This document shows, piece after piece, positions 43,729 to 53,608 of a stretch of 64,000 bases of DNA. The stretch comes from Bifidobacterium miconisargentati (lineage in GTDB: Bacteria; Actinomycetota; Actinomycetes; Actinomycetales; Bifidobacteriaceae): assembly GCF_019331675.1 (NCBI RefSeq), contig NZ_JAHBBJ010000002.1, forward strand, positions 62,001 to 126,000. The letters are read 5' to 3'. A model generated the notes under the pieces. That model was not told the origin of the DNA. It saw only the letters and a list, made by a program, of their open reading frames with translations, and searched no databases. The position numbers were made by a program, and so were the translations under genes. Position 1 is the first letter of the stretch. Every line of letters starts with the position of its first letter.

Positions 43729-46133
43729 GCGCACAGGTGCTGGAAGAGAACGTCGCCGGCAGCGAGATCAAGAAGGTCGCCAAGACCTCCACCGTTCTCG
43801 TCGAGAAGCGCGACGGTCGCGTGGTCGATTTCGACCCGATCAACATCATCTCCGCGGTCAAGTCCGCCTTCGGCGACCTCAACAAGGAAATCGGCCCCGA
43901 AGAGGAGGCCATGATCCGTGGCTTCGCCAACCAGGTGGAAGGCGAGATCAAGGGCCGCTACAACGGCCCGGCCAAGATCGAGGACATCCAGAACCTCGTG
44001 GAGCACGCGCTCATCGACGCCCACCTGTATGACGTGGCCCGTGCCTACACCAGCTACCGTCTGGACAAGGACATCGAGCGCGCCAAGGCCACCGACGTGA
44101 ACGAGGCCGTGGCCCGCTTCATCAACCACGACCCGACGCTCATCCACGAGAACGCCAACAAGGACTCCAACGTCTACGCCACCCAGCGCGACCTGCTGGC
44201 CGGCGCCGTGAGCAAGGCCGCCGCATTCAACATGCTGCCCCCGGCCGTCTCCAACGCCCACATGAAGGGCGACATCCACTTCCATGACGCCGACTACTCG
44301 CCGTTCACCGCCCAGTCCAACTGCTCCCTGCCGAACTTCTGGGACATGCTGGCCAACGGCTTCACGCTCGGCAACGCCCCGATGGCTTCCCCGAAGTCCA
44401 TCGCCATCGCCGCCACCCAGATCACCCAGATCATGAAGGACGTGGCCTCCAGCCAGTACGGCGGCCAGACCGCCAACCGCGCCGACGAGCACCTGGCGCA
44501 GTACGCCCGCAAGGATTACGAGAAGTTCCTCGAGGAGGCCCGCGAGACCATCCCCGACGGCATGCCGGTGGAATTCGCCCGCCGCCAGGTGGAGAACGCC
44601 AAGAAGAACGAGCCCGCCAAGCTCCACTTCGGTTCCCGCGAGCCGCTGCCCATGGACACCCCGTTCCACACGGACGTCGACGAGCTGGAGCAGGAGCGCG
44701 AGATCCTGGCCAAGATCCGCACCCGCAAGGCCATCTACGACGCCATGCAGACCATGGAGTACCAGATCAACTCCAACCGCGTTTCCAACGGCCAGACCCC
44801 GTTCGTGACCGTGGGCTTCGGCCTCGGCACCGACTGGTTCTCCCGCGAGATTCAGCGCGCCATCCTCCTCAACCGCATCCGCGGCCTGGGCAAGGAGCAC
44901 CACACCGCCATCTTCCCGAAGCTCGTGTTCACCGTCAAGCACGGCGTGAACGCCGACCCGGGCGACCCGAACTACGACCTCAAGCAGCTCGCCCTCGAGT
45001 CCGCCACCAAGCGCATGTACCCGGATGTGGTGTTCTACGAGAACATCGTCAAGATCACCGGCTCCTTCAAGGCCCCGATGGGCTGCCGTTCCTTCCTGCA
45101 GGGCTGGATCAACCCGGAGACCGGCAAGGATGAGGAAGACGGCCGCATGAACCTCGGCGTGGTGACCGTGAATGTGCCGCGCATCGCCATCGAGTCCCAC
45201 GGCGACAAGGCCCGTTTCTGGAAGCTGTTCAACGAGCGCATGGAAGTGGCCCACCAGGCCCTGCAGTTCCGCATCATGCGCTGCAAGGAGGCCACCCCGG
45301 TCAACGCTCCGACGCTGTTCCGCTTCGGTGCCTTCGGCCGCCTCGGTGCCAACGACAACGTGGACCAGCTCTTCAAGAACGAGCGCGCCACCGTCTCCTT
45401 GGGCTACATCGGCCTAGCCGAGACCACCGCGGTCTTCTACGGCAAGAACTGGATCCGCGACCACGGCTGGGATCCGGAAGGCAAGGAGTTCGCGCTGTCC
45501 ATCGTCAAGCGCATGAACGAGCTGTGCAAGCAGTGGAGCAAGTCGGAGGGCTACCACTACTCCGTGTATTCCACGCCGGCTGAGTCTCTGACCGACCGCT
45601 TCAACCGCATGGACCGCGAGAAGTTCGGCCGCATCGAGGGCGTGACCGACCACGACTTCTACACCAACTCGTTCCACTACCCGGTGTGGCTGCAGCCGAC
45701 CCCGATGGAGAAGCTCAACTACGAGAAGGACTTCCCGTACTACGCCTCCGGTGGCTTCATCAACTACTGCGAGTACCCGTGCCTGCAGGACAACCCGAAG
45801 GCGCTCGAGGCCGTGTGGGATTACGCCTACAACATCGGCATCGGCTACCTGGGCACCAACACCCCGATCGACCACTGCTTCGTGTGCGGCTTCCAGGGCG
45901 ACTTCGAGCCCACCGAGGAAGGCTTCAAGTGCCCGGAGTGCGGCAACTCCGACCCGGACAAGTGCAACGTGACCAAGCGCACCTGCGGCTACCTCGGCAG
46001 CCCGGTCCAGCGTCCGATGGTCCACGGCCGTCACGAGGAGATTGCCCATCGCGTCAAGCACATGAGTGGTGAGACCGGTCGCGTGACCCTGGACGACGGC
46101 ACCACCCGCGAGTGGTTCGAAGAGGCCAAGTAA
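43725..46133 (+). CDS. nrdD: anaerobic ribonucleoside-triphosphate reductase
   Basis: Class III reductase that makes dNTPs without oxygen by a glycyl radical mechanism. It has 802 residues: an N-terminal ATP-cone (VLVEKRDGRVVDFDPINIISAV), the 10-stranded barrel with FHDADYSPFTAQSNC and GCRSFLQGW, a C-terminal zinc site (HCFVCG and KCPECGN) and the glycyl radical Gly755 in RTCGYLG. ATG 43725 is preceded by GGAAAGAGG 6 nt upstream. A start at 43668 would add 19 atypical residues. It is followed by an inverted pair of repeats and nrdG, so the two genes are separated by 160 bp containing large hairpins. Confidence 0.97.
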   Translation: MSAQVLEENVAGSEIKKVAKTSTVLVEKRDGRVVDFDPINIISAVKSAFGDLNKEIGPEEEAMIRGFANQVEGEIKGRYNGPAKIEDIQNLVEHALIDAHLYDVARAYTSYRLDKDIERAKATDVNEAVARFINHDPTLIHENANKDSNVYATQRDLLAGAVSKAAAFNMLPPAVSNAHMKGDIHFHDADYSPFTAQSNCSLPNFWDMLANGFTLGNAPMASPKSIAIAATQITQIMKDVASSQYGGQTANRADEHLAQYARKDYEKFLEEARETIPDGMPVEFARRQVENAKKNEPAKLHFGSREPLPMDTPFHTDVDELEQEREILAKIRTRKAIYDAMQTMEYQINSNRVSNGQTPFVTVGFGLGTDWFSREIQRAILLNRIRGLGKEHHTAIFPKLVFTVKHGVNADPGDPNYDLKQLALESATKRMYPDVVFYENIVKITGSFKAPMGCRSFLQGWINPETGKDEEDGRMNLGVVTVNVPRIAIESHGDKARFWKLFNERMEVAHQALQFRIMRCKEATPVNAPTLFRFGAFGRLGANDNVDQLFKNERATVSLGYIGLAETTAVFYGKNWIRDHGWDPEGKEFALSIVKRMNELCKQWSKSEGYHYSVYSTPAESLTDRFNRMDREKFGRIEGVTDHDFYTNSFHYPVWLQPTPMEKLNYEKDFPYYASGGFINYCEYPCLQDNPKALEAVWDYAYNIGIGYLGTNTPIDHCFVCGFQGDFEPTEEGFKCPECGNSDPDKCNVTKRTCGYLGSPVQRPMVHGRHEEIAHRVKHMSGETGRVTLDDGTTREWFEEAK

Positions 46134-46149
46134 TCGTATGGCGTGAGGC

Positions 46150-46263
46150 GGCTCCCCTCTCCGAGGGGAGCTGTCAGCGAAGCTGACTGAGGGGAGTCCT
46201 GCAATCGTGCGGGAACTCCCCTCAGTCGCCTAGAGGCGACAGCTCCCCTCAGAGAGGGGAGCC
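46150..46263. repeat. inverted pair of GGCTCCCC-family repeats between nrdD and nrdG
   Basis: The 114-bp block begins GGCTCCCCTCTCCGAGGGG and ends AGAGAGGGGAGCC, with mirror-image inner arms AGCTGTCAGCGAAGCTGACT and its complement-like counterpart. It matches the architecture at 17554-17662. It could weaken read-through from nrdD to nrdG. Confidence 0.85.
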
Positions 46264-46293
46264 TGCGTGTTGTCGGCAAATACGGAGGTGGAC

Positions 46294-47025
46294 ATGTCGG
46301 AGTTCCAGCAGATCGCGGCGCGTGAAATCAAGCGCCATGACTTTGCGGCGGGTGAGACAGGGCGAGGTCCCTCCGTACCTTCCCATGGGCTTGCCAACGA
46401 TCCCAGGGCCGGCCAATGGGACGGCCGACGGATGTCCAAGCGGATGATCGCCGACTACAAGACCTTCATCGTGACCGACGGCGAAGGCGTGCGCAACTCC
46501 CTGTATGTCTCCGGCTGCCCGTTCCACTGTGTGGACTGCTTCAACGCCTCCATCTGGGACTTCCAGGCCGGTCATGAATACACCCAGAAGCTCGAGGACA
46601 AGATCATCGAGGATCTCAAGGCCCCGTGGGTGCAGGGCATCACGTTTCTCGGCGGCGAACCTCTGCTCAACACCCCGGTGCTGGTGCCGCTCGCGCAGCG
46701 TATCCGCCGTGAATTTGGCCATGCCAAGGACATCTGGTGCTGGACCGGATACACATGGGAGGAACTCATGCGTTCCGGCGAGACTCCGGACAAGCTTGAA
46801 CTCCTCAAGCTCATCGACATCCTCGTAGACGGCCGGTACCTGAAGGACCAGAAGAACTCCCTGCTGCAGTTCCGCGGCTCCGCCAACCAGCGCATCCTCG
46901 ATGTGCCCAAGTCGTTGGAGGCGGGCAAGCCCGTCATCTGGGCCAAGCTCCACGACCAGGAGCGAGACATCCCCGAAATCTATCTCAAGGATCGCGAGGC
47001 CGGCGAAGGCTCGCAGGCGTCCTGA
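46294..47025 (+). CDS. nrdG: anaerobic ribonucleoside-triphosphate reductase activating protein
   Basis: Radical SAM enzyme that installs the glycyl radical on NrdD. The CX3CX2C cluster is Cys75, Cys79 and Cys82 in GCPFHCVDCFN. FLGGEPLLN and the ILVDGRYLKDQKN segment are typical. Residues 1-45 are an extension relative to E. coli NrdG. The ATG at 46294 has GGAGG 5 nt upstream. An upstream ATG at 46267 abuts the repeat and lacks a site. The 243-residue protein is co-directional with nrdD. Confidence 0.95.
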   Translation: MSEFQQIAAREIKRHDFAAGETGRGPSVPSHGLANDPRAGQWDGRRMSKRMIADYKTFIVTDGEGVRNSLYVSGCPFHCVDCFNASIWDFQAGHEYTQKLEDKIIEDLKAPWVQGITFLGGEPLLNTPVLVPLAQRIRREFGHAKDIWCWTGYTWEELMRSGETPDKLELLKLIDILVDGRYLKDQKNSLLQFRGSANQRILDVPKSLEAGKPVIWAKLHDQERDIPEIYLKDREAGEGSQAS

Positions 47026-47128
47026 ATCATATAAAGCCATATAAGAGGATGGTTCAGAACCGTCCAACCTGACTCCCACCGGTCCCCGGCGGTTCCATTG
47101 CGGATGATGGAACAAAAAAAGGAGCGAC

Positions 47129-48181
47129 CTAATCGCGGGCATTCCAATCGATGGTGGTAGCGCGTCGCGTGATGCCTGCCGGCGCGATCAGCTCGCATCG
47201 TGCATCACGGTCGCGATTGCCTTCGAGACGGTCGAAGAGCAGGCCGGCGGCTCGTTCGGACAGCCGCTCAGGCGTGGTGGATACGTTGGTGACCTGCCAT
47301 TCGAATGATGTCGCGGCGTAGTCCGAGCAGTACGACACCACGGAGACATCCTGTCCGGGAATCACATCATGCCGGCGCAACGTGCGCAGCAGCCATTCGG
47401 TAGGCTGAGGCTGCCGGACGATGATGCCAAGGCGGTCATCGGCATGCAGCAGCAGTTGGTCGACGGTCTTCTCGATGCCGGGCCAGCCTTCGCCGAGTCG
47501 TTGCACGATGGAGAATCCCAACCCGCGCTCGTCCGCACGCTGGTGCGCGGTGTTATAGAACTCGTCGACGAAGTTGTATTCATTCGGGTCGCTGCCCAGT
47601 TGCGTACCGACCATCGTCACATGGTGATGCCCGGTGTCGGCGAGCTCGTCCACGGCCAACAGGGCGGCCTTGCGGGCGTCGGCGTCCACGCAGTCCAGCC
47701 CGCGCGCATTGGTCGCACGGCCCACAAGCGTGACGGGTTGGCTGAGTTCGGCGGCGATGGGGATGCGGGGATCCTCGCGGCTGACATCCATGAGAATGAA
47801 ACCGTCACAGATCGATTTGCCGGCCATGCGCTTGAGCGCGGCCACACCGTCGTGCGTGGTGGTGATGATGACGTCATAATCGCGTGCGCGTGCGCTGCGC
47901 ACGATGGCATCGATGTACGGCGTGGTCTCGTTGGCGTCGATCGTCTCGCTCATCTCCACGAACAGCGCGATGATGTTGGTGCGGTTCGTCTTTAACGTGC
48001 GCGCACCGGCGTTCGGTTGGTAGTTGAGCTTGCGCATCGCCTCCTCGACCCGTCGTCGCGTCGCTTCGGACACGGTGTTCTTGCCGTTGATGACGAACGA
48101 CACCGTGCTCTGGGATACGCCCGCCAAGGCGGCGACGTCCTTGCTGGTCGGCGGTCGGGTTCCGGCTTGTCTGGTGGTCAT
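47129..48181 (-). CDS. LacI family transcriptional regulator
   Basis: The 350-residue repressor has an N-terminal HTH and hinge (TSKDVAALAGVSQSTVSFVINGKNTVSEATRRRVEEAM, in pieces) and a periplasmic-binding-protein-like sugar domain (IIALFVEMSETID, GFILMDVSREDPRI, GIIVRQPQPTEW). GAGG 5 nt before the ATG supports the start. It lies directly downstream of the GH31 gene on the same strand, next to the GH31 and ABC transporter promoters that carry TAATACGTATTA-like palindromes, so it probably controls them. The effector sugar is unknown. Confidence 0.93.
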   Translation of the reverse strand: MTTRQAGTRPPTSKDVAALAGVSQSTVSFVINGKNTVSEATRRRVEEAMRKLNYQPNAGARTLKTNRTNIIALFVEMSETIDANETTPYIDAIVRSARARDYDVIITTTHDGVAALKRMAGKSICDGFILMDVSREDPRIPIAAELSQPVTLVGRATNARGLDCVDADARKAALLAVDELADTGHHHVTMVGTQLGSDPNEYNFVDEFYNTAHQRADERGLGFSIVQRLGEGWPGIEKTVDQLLLHADDRLGIIVRQPQPTEWLLRTLRRHDVIPGQDVSVVSYCSDYAATSFEWQVTNVSTTPERLSERAAGLLFDRLEGNRDRDARCELIAPAGITRRATTIDWNARD

Positions 48182-48250
48182 GAGGTCCTCTTGCGTTGTA
48201 TTTCGGCGGGATGCGCCGGCGGTCGCGTCGTCGCCACGTTGCTATTCGAT

Positions 48251-48267
48251 ATTAGCCCGTGCGGCTA
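48251..48267. promoter_or_regulatory. TTAGCC-N5-GGCTAA inverted repeat upstream of lacI
   Basis: A perfect 6-bp inverted repeat with a 5-bp centre (CGTGC) lies 70 bp before the lacI start and after the GH31 stop. It could be an autoregulatory site or a small hairpin. It differs from the TAATACGTATTA sites. Confidence 0.35.
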
Positions 48268-48339
48268 ACCCCTTACGTTGCTGGTCTCTTGGTTGGCTTT
48301 ATCCAATCGACTGAGGGGTGGACTTTGCGCGTCATACGA

Positions 48340-49887
48340 TCAGCCTTCGCGCGTGAAACGCGGCAGTCTGTCGAGCGGGCAAGGCGTGTCGATGATGGCG
48401 GGTCCCTCGATGATCTGCCCATCATCCGCACGCCATCGCCCTTCGGGAATCGACACCCGCCGGGAGACAGCATGGCGCTGCGTGCAGGGGGCGACGATGA
48501 TGTCACTGCCCAGAAGGAACTGGTCGGTAACGGTATCCATGTCAGGGAAGTGGTAGGACATCGGGCGGATGATCGGCTCGCCGGTTTGCGCCGCGTGATC
48601 GGCAAGCCGCAGAATCGTCGGCAGGTATTCCTCGCGAATGGCCAATACCTTGCGTACGGCCTCGAGATGATCGGCGTCCAGCACGCGGGAGGGCGCGGTG
48701 GAGAACTGCATCATCGGGGAAAGCGCTGCGATCTGCGCGTAGCGGACGAAGAACTCCTGGTCCACGTCCGAATGCTTGGCGCTGTTGACTTCGCCGCCGC
48801 CGATCATATCGGGACAGACGAACGGCTGGCCGATCATGCCCTGTGCCAGCATCTCCGGGATCAGCGAGCCGATGCCGTGCTCATCCCAAGCGGCGGGCTT
48901 GTCCTGAAGCCTTTGCGCGAGCGGCTGGCCGCCCATCTTCCAGCAGGCGCGGAACTCGTTGAACGGGTAGTGCACGCCGATGGCGGCCCACTGTTCGCAC
49001 ATGTCGTTGGATGTCATCGGAGTGGCCGGCAGATCGTCGTCGTGGAAGTCATACAGGTCGGCGCCGTCGAACTTGAATCCGTCCACGCCGAGCTCGCACA
49101 GCGCGTCGAGCCGGCCGCGAATCCATTGACGTGCCTCGGGGTTGCTCAGGTCGAGCACGGCGCTCAGACCGTTCCACCAGCGGCGGATGGCCGTGCGGCC
49201 GTGGCGGTCGCGCAACATGAGCCCACGCGCCTCGAGCTCGCGGAACACCGCGGAATCGGGGCTGACGAACGGCACCAGCCAGACGATGACGTCGAATCCC
49301 TTGCCGTGCAACTGGCGGAGCATCTCCTGCGGATCCGGGAACGTGGCCGGGTCGAAGGTCCAGGTTCCGTAGTCGGGGCTCCACTTGTCGTCGATCATCA
49401 GCACGCCCGGGGACATGTCGGCGGCCAGCATCGCGTCGGCGTAGGCAAGCACTGCCTGCTGGGTCGGGCGGTAGGGCATTTCGATCCACGTGTTGTATTG
49501 CGGCTTGGCGAACATGGCCTTGGCGGGAGTCTCGCCGGACGGGGGGAAGTGGTTCCGGCTTGCGGCGAGGAAGGCGTCTCGCAACGTGCCGTCGCCATCG
49601 CCGTGCACGGTGACGGGATGATCGGCCTGCACGGTCAGGTGCTTGCCGTCGAAGGAGAACGCGAACGGCTTGTCGCACCATATATACCGGCCACAGGTGG
49701 AGACCAGCAATGGCGCGCTCTGGTTCGAGGCTTCGGGCAGCTGGCCGTCCTCGTGCTTCCAGGTGGCCAGGTCGCAGGAGAACGGCTGTGCGCCGAATGG
49801 CATGAGTCGTCCGTCCGCCGCTCGGCCTCCCCACCAGAGTTCATCGGGCAGCAGATCGATTGTTGTGCATTGAGCCGTGTTGTTCAT
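48340..49887 (-). CDS. glycoside hydrolase family 31 protein
   Basis: Retaining alpha-glycosidase (alpha-glucosidase/alpha-xylosidase clan) of 515 residues, shorter than most GH31 enzymes. A compact N-terminal beta-sandwich precedes the barrel. Motifs are PGVLMIDDKWSPDYGTWTFD, FPDPQEMLRQLHGKGFDVIVW, the nucleophile Asp274 in DGFKFDGAD and the PFVCPDMIGGGEVNS segment with the likely acid/base. There is no signal peptide, so it acts in the cytoplasm on imported sugars. GGAAAG 7 nt before the ATG sets the start. It is divergent from the ABC transporter with a shared regulatory region. Specificity (glucose, xylose or another sugar) cannot be read. Confidence 0.88.
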   Translation of the reverse strand: MNNTAQCTTIDLLPDELWWGGRAADGRLMPFGAQPFSCDLATWKHEDGQLPEASNQSAPLLVSTCGRYIWCDKPFAFSFDGKHLTVQADHPVTVHGDGDGTLRDAFLAASRNHFPPSGETPAKAMFAKPQYNTWIEMPYRPTQQAVLAYADAMLAADMSPGVLMIDDKWSPDYGTWTFDPATFPDPQEMLRQLHGKGFDVIVWLVPFVSPDSAVFRELEARGLMLRDRHGRTAIRRWWNGLSAVLDLSNPEARQWIRGRLDALCELGVDGFKFDGADLYDFHDDDLPATPMTSNDMCEQWAAIGVHYPFNEFRACWKMGGQPLAQRLQDKPAAWDEHGIGSLIPEMLAQGMIGQPFVCPDMIGGGEVNSAKHSDVDQEFFVRYAQIAALSPMMQFSTAPSRVLDADHLEAVRKVLAIREEYLPTILRLADHAAQTGEPIIRPMSYHFPDMDTVTDQFLLGSDIIVAPCTQRHAVSRRVSIPEGRWRADDGQIIEGPAIIDTPCPLDRLPRFTREG

Positions 49888-49944
49888 AATCGGTCTTTCC
49901 TATATGCAGTAAACATCTGACGCAGCTTCGGTGCCGCGTGTATC

Positions 49945-49981
49945 TAATACGTATTATTACGACGAAGGTACCGATTTACAA
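49945..49981 (-). promoter_or_regulatory. GH31 promoter with overlapping LacI-type operator
   Basis: Read on the minus strand: -35 TTGTAA (49981-49976), 16-bp spacer, -10 TAATAA (49959-49954). The perfect 12-bp palindrome TAATACGTATTA (49945-49956) overlaps the -10. A CG-centred palindrome is typical of LacI-family operators. Confidence 0.65.
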
Positions 49982-50116
49982 ATTCCGGCGTGGCGTGATT
50001 TCCTGTGAGTGACCTGGAGGGTAATTGCCGTGCTGTCTGCCGTCAATAAATGGCTTTATTGTGAGGTTTCATGGGAATGATGTCATTGCGACACGCCGCT
50101 TTGCCGCCGTTGCCCC

Positions 50117-50158
50117 TTGGTGGCATACTGAAGTCACGTAGTTACTCATACGTATTAA
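50117..50158 (+). promoter_or_regulatory. ABC transporter promoter with LacI-type operator
   Basis: TTGGTG (50117-50122), a 16-bp spacer and TAGTTA (50139-50144) form a plausible promoter. TCATACGTATTA at 50146-50157 differs from the GH31 operator by one base and lies at the expected transcription start, so one repressor could bind both. The rest of the 382-bp intergenic region shows no gene. Confidence 0.6.
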
Positions 50159-50269
50159 CAAATCAAAACGGTGCACAATGGAGGGGCATAGTGGCCCCGA
50201 GGTTCGAGCCGAGCTTGATTAATAGTCTTGGCGACACCAAAGCGGGTGCCGCAGGAAGGAAGAAGAATC

Positions 50270-51514
50270 ATGAAGTTCTCCAAGACCATCATCGCAGCCG
50301 TAGCAGCAGCGGCGATGATCGTTCCGTTGGCCGCATGCGGTAGTGGAACGGCTGATTCCGGCAAAACCACCATCACCTACTTCTCGTGGAACAACGAGAA
50401 TCAGGTCAAGCCCATCATCGAGGCCTTCGAGAAAGCCAACCCCGATATTAAGGTCGATCTGAGCACCGCGCAGGGCGAAGCCGCCGATTACGCGCAGACG
50501 CTGACCACACGTGCCGCAGGAAACCAGCTGCCCGATGTGTTCCACATGTCCATCGAGACGCGCAATGAAGTGCTGGACGCCGGATTGGCCAAGGATTTGA
50601 CTAATGAGCCGTTCATGGATTCCATTCCGGACACCAATAAGGACCTCTATACACGTGACGGCAAGGTCTATGGCATGAGCCCCACCGCATGGGTCGGCGT
50701 CATTGTATATAACAAAGACCTGCTCAAGCAGGTGGGATACGATTCCGTGCCTGAGACGATCGATGAATTCTGCGAGTTGGGCAAGAAACTGCAGGCTGCG
50801 GGAATCACGCCGTACATGGACGATCCGACCGTCGTTTCCGGCTCGTTCCAGCCGATGCTTGGCGGCTACTACGCCAAGCAGGGCATCGATACCAGCGAAT
50901 GGCCGGAAATGGGCGAAGGCGGAAGCTTCGAAAAGCAGTGGACCCCGATCATCAAGGAATGGCAGAAGCTCATCGACTCCGGCACCATGCCCAAGGAGGT
51001 CGTGGGCGTGAACAACGACCAGATCAAGCAGCAATTCATGACCGGCCAGCTGGCCATGTTCCGTTCCGGCCCGTGGGACTTCCCCGACCTGAACTCCTCC
51101 GGCGTCGACTACGCCACCGCCCCGTTCCCCGCGGTGGAAGGCGGCGAACCGTACGTGGGCGGTGGTCCGGACTCCCCGTTCGCCATCTCCTCGAAGATCG
51201 ATGGCGATAAGCTCAAGGCTGCCGAGAAGTTCCTTGCCTTCATGAATTCCGAAGAGGGACTCAAACTCGAGGAAAAGAACATCGGTCAGATTTCCGTCTC
51301 CTCCGAATACGCCGCCGACGTGGCTCCGCAGCTGCAGGACATCTACGACGAGTACGTGACCACCGGCAAGTACTACTGGACCAACTGGTCCCAGAACGGC
51401 AACGTGATGGCCACGGAAATGACCTCCCAATGGCAGCTGCTCATCCAGGGCAGCACGGACGCCGCTTCGGTGGCCAAGCACATGGACGAGACCTGGAAGG
51501 CCAACGCCAAGTAA
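50270..51514 (+). CDS. sugar ABC transporter substrate-binding lipoprotein
   Basis: Extracellular family 1 solute-binding protein of 414 residues that captures an oligosaccharide. The N-terminal lipoprotein signal peptide ends at LAAC, with the lipidated Cys23. The mature part has TITYFSWNNENQVKPIIEAF, LPDVFHMSIETR and the C-terminal WQLLIQGSTDAASVAKHM. GGAAGGAAG upstream of ATG 50270 supports the start. The two permease genes follow after 189 bp, which contain part of the leader but no gene. Expression is probably controlled by the LacI-type palindrome upstream. Confidence 0.93.
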   Translation: MKFSKTIIAAVAAAAMIVPLAACGSGTADSGKTTITYFSWNNENQVKPIIEAFEKANPDIKVDLSTAQGEAADYAQTLTTRAAGNQLPDVFHMSIETRNEVLDAGLAKDLTNEPFMDSIPDTNKDLYTRDGKVYGMSPTAWVGVIVYNKDLLKQVGYDSVPETIDEFCELGKKLQAAGITPYMDDPTVVSGSFQPMLGGYYAKQGIDTSEWPEMGEGGSFEKQWTPIIKEWQKLIDSGTMPKEVVGVNNDQIKQQFMTGQLAMFRSGPWDFPDLNSSGVDYATAPFPAVEGGEPYVGGGPDSPFAISSKIDGDKLKAAEKFLAFMNSEEGLKLEEKNIGQISVSSEYAADVAPQLQDIYDEYVTTGKYYWTNWSQNGNVMATEMTSQWQLLIQGSTDAASVAKHMDETWKANAK

Positions 51515-51703
51515 CGCGATTGGTGTGAATGCGCAATCAAAGCGAATGCGCAAATCAGCGGCGGCCGGTTCTCTGGGTGCTGGGTTTCCGCACTTCAGTG
51601 CCAGCCGCCGCTCCGGTCGGGGCGAATCTCCTGACGATTCTCCTCTTCTCTGCGCTTCGAAAGTTTCGCCCCGACGCACTCCTTATGGAAAGGCAATAAA
51701 GAC

Positions 51704-52690
51704 ATGACGGCACAAACATGCAACCCCGCAATGATGCGGCAGTCCGACAGCAGCGGCGACGCCAAGGTCGGTGGACGCGATGGCGTCCGCAAGACGCCGT
51801 GGTACAAGACCCGCGGATTCGTTGAATCGGCATCGTCCACCGGATTCCTGATCCCCGTCCTCGCGGTGTTCGTCGTGCTGACGCTGATCCCCTTGATCCA
51901 GACAGTGTATTACTCCTTTACCGACTACACCGGATTCAACCCCAATGTGAATTTCGTCGGCTTCGACAACTACCGCAAGGTGTTCACTGATCCCTCCCTG
52001 CTGGTGGGCCTGGGATTCACCATCCTGTTCGCGCTCGCCACCACGCTGATCACCACGATTATCGCCATTCCTCTGGCGGTGCTGCTCAACGCGAAGTTCT
52101 ACGGCCGCTCGTTCGCCCGCTCCCTGTTCTTCTTCCTTGGAGTTCCTTCGCTGATCGTGCTGGGTATGGTGTGGAGCTTCATCCTCTCCCCGCTCAAGAC
52201 GGGCGCGCTCAATTCCGTGCTGGTGTCGATGGGACTGGATTCCGTACCGTGGCTGGCCAATGAGACCTTGGCTCGTGGCTGTGTGATCTTCGTGGCCATC
52301 TGGGCTGCTGTGGGTTGGCATGCCACGCTGTATCTGGCGTATCTGCAGGCGATTCCCGCAGACCTTTACGAGCAGGCCGCCGTCGACGGTGCCAGCGGAT
52401 TCCAGAAGTTCATTCACATCACCCTGCCGCAGCTCATTCCCGGAATCGTGGTCTCCACGTTCCTGCTCATCACCAACGGCCTGAAGGTGTACGACCTGCC
52501 CTTCGGCATGACCAAGGGTGGCCCCGGATATTCCACCAACACCATCACCCAGGCGATCATCGTCCATGGTATTTCACAGTCGCAGTACGGTCTCGGTTCG
52601 GCGCTGGCGGTGCTGTTCACGCTGGCATGTCTGATCGTGGTTCTCGGGCAGACGGCTCTCACCAGCGCCATCTCTAGGAGGTTCGCGTAA
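51704..52690 (+). CDS. sugar ABC transporter permease (MalF-like)
   Basis: Inner-membrane permease of the CUT1 type with 328 residues. About 45 hydrophilic N-terminal residues are followed by six or so helices starting GFLIPVLAVFVVLTLIPLIQ. The EAA loop that contacts the ATPase is EQAAVDGASGFQKFIHITLPQ. GGAAAGG about 10 nt upstream marks the start. The next permease starts 2 bp after its stop. No ATPase is encoded in the locus, so a shared MsmK/MalK-type ATPase elsewhere is presumably used. Confidence 0.93.
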   Translation: MTAQTCNPAMMRQSDSSGDAKVGGRDGVRKTPWYKTRGFVESASSTGFLIPVLAVFVVLTLIPLIQTVYYSFTDYTGFNPNVNFVGFDNYRKVFTDPSLLVGLGFTILFALATTLITTIIAIPLAVLLNAKFYGRSFARSLFFFLGVPSLIVLGMVWSFILSPLKTGALNSVLVSMGLDSVPWLANETLARGCVIFVAIWAAVGWHATLYLAYLQAIPADLYEQAAVDGASGFQKFIHITLPQLIPGIVVSTFLLITNGLKVYDLPFGMTKGGPGYSTNTITQAIIVHGISQSQYGLGSALAVLFTLACLIVVLGQTALTSAISRRFA

Positions 52691-52691
52691 T

Positions 52692-53534
52692 ATGAACAAG
52701 CTCAAGCCAAGCACTAGGGCGAAGATCGGCGTGTGGGTGCGCACGATCCTCATCAACGCCGTGGCAATCATCATGGCGCTCCCGCTGTACTACATCATCG
52801 TCAACTCATTCAAGACCTCCATCGACATGGCGAAGTCTCCGTTCGGATTGCCTGAGACATGGTCCATCCAGAACTACATCGACACTTTCGCTAACCTACC
52901 GATCGCCCGAAGCTTCCTGAACTCGCTGATCGTCACGGTCGTGGCGGTGTTCCTTCAGCTGTTCATCGGTTCCCTGGCCGCATACGGCATGATCCTGCGT
53001 AAAAGCTGGTTCACTGCCGGAGTCGGCGCCGTGCTGATGATAGCCTTCTGCATCCCGTTGCAGGCCACGCTGATCCCGCTGTACCGCATGGAGGCCAACG
53101 TCCATCTCGTCAACACGCTGTGGGGTCTGATCGCGCTGTACTTGGTCAACTCGATTTTCTGCTACTTCCTGATCGTCGGATACATGCGCAAGCTGCCGAT
53201 GGAGGTGCTGGAAGCGGCGCGCATCGACGGTGCCGGCCCGTTCAAGATTTACTACAAGATCGTCCTTCCGATGATCACACCGATTCTGGCGACCGTGGTC
53301 GTGTTCCAGACGCTGTCCACGTGGAACGACTTCCTGCAGCCGAATGTGTTCCTGTCCTCCACGGACAATCGCACGATCATCCTGCAGGTGTTCAACTCCA
53401 TGAGCCAGTTCACCACCAACTGGCCGGCGTTCATGGCCATCACGGTGATCGCGCTGGTTCCGGTGTTCGTTTTCTTCATCTTCTGCCAGAAGTGGATTGT
53501 GTCCGGCCTGGTGGCTGGATCGGTGAAGGGGTGA
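52692..53534 (+). CDS. sugar ABC transporter permease (MalG-like)
   Basis: Second CUT1 permease of 280 residues with six hydrophobic segments. The first is TILINAVAIIMALPLYYIIV, followed by the usual short extracytoplasmic region with NSFKTSIDMAKSPFGLPE. The EAA loop is LEAARIDGAGPFKIYYKIVLP. AGGAGG lies 10 nt before the ATG inside the end of the preceding gene, so translation is coupled. A large hairpin follows, before the GH43 gene. Confidence 0.93.
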   Translation: MNKLKPSTRAKIGVWVRTILINAVAIIMALPLYYIIVNSFKTSIDMAKSPFGLPETWSIQNYIDTFANLPIARSFLNSLIVTVVAVFLQLFIGSLAAYGMILRKSWFTAGVGAVLMIAFCIPLQATLIPLYRMEANVHLVNTLWGLIALYLVNSIFCYFLIVGYMRKLPMEVLEAARIDGAGPFKIYYKIVLPMITPILATVVVFQTLSTWNDFLQPNVFLSSTDNRTIILQVFNSMSQFTTNWPAFMAITVIALVPVFVFFIFCQKWIVSGLVAGSVKG

Positions 53535-53608
53535 TTCGGGGAGTCGGGATTGGTCTTTGCGGTTTTCCGGAACCATCCCGCGCATGATCGGTTCCATTTC
53601 AGAGCAGT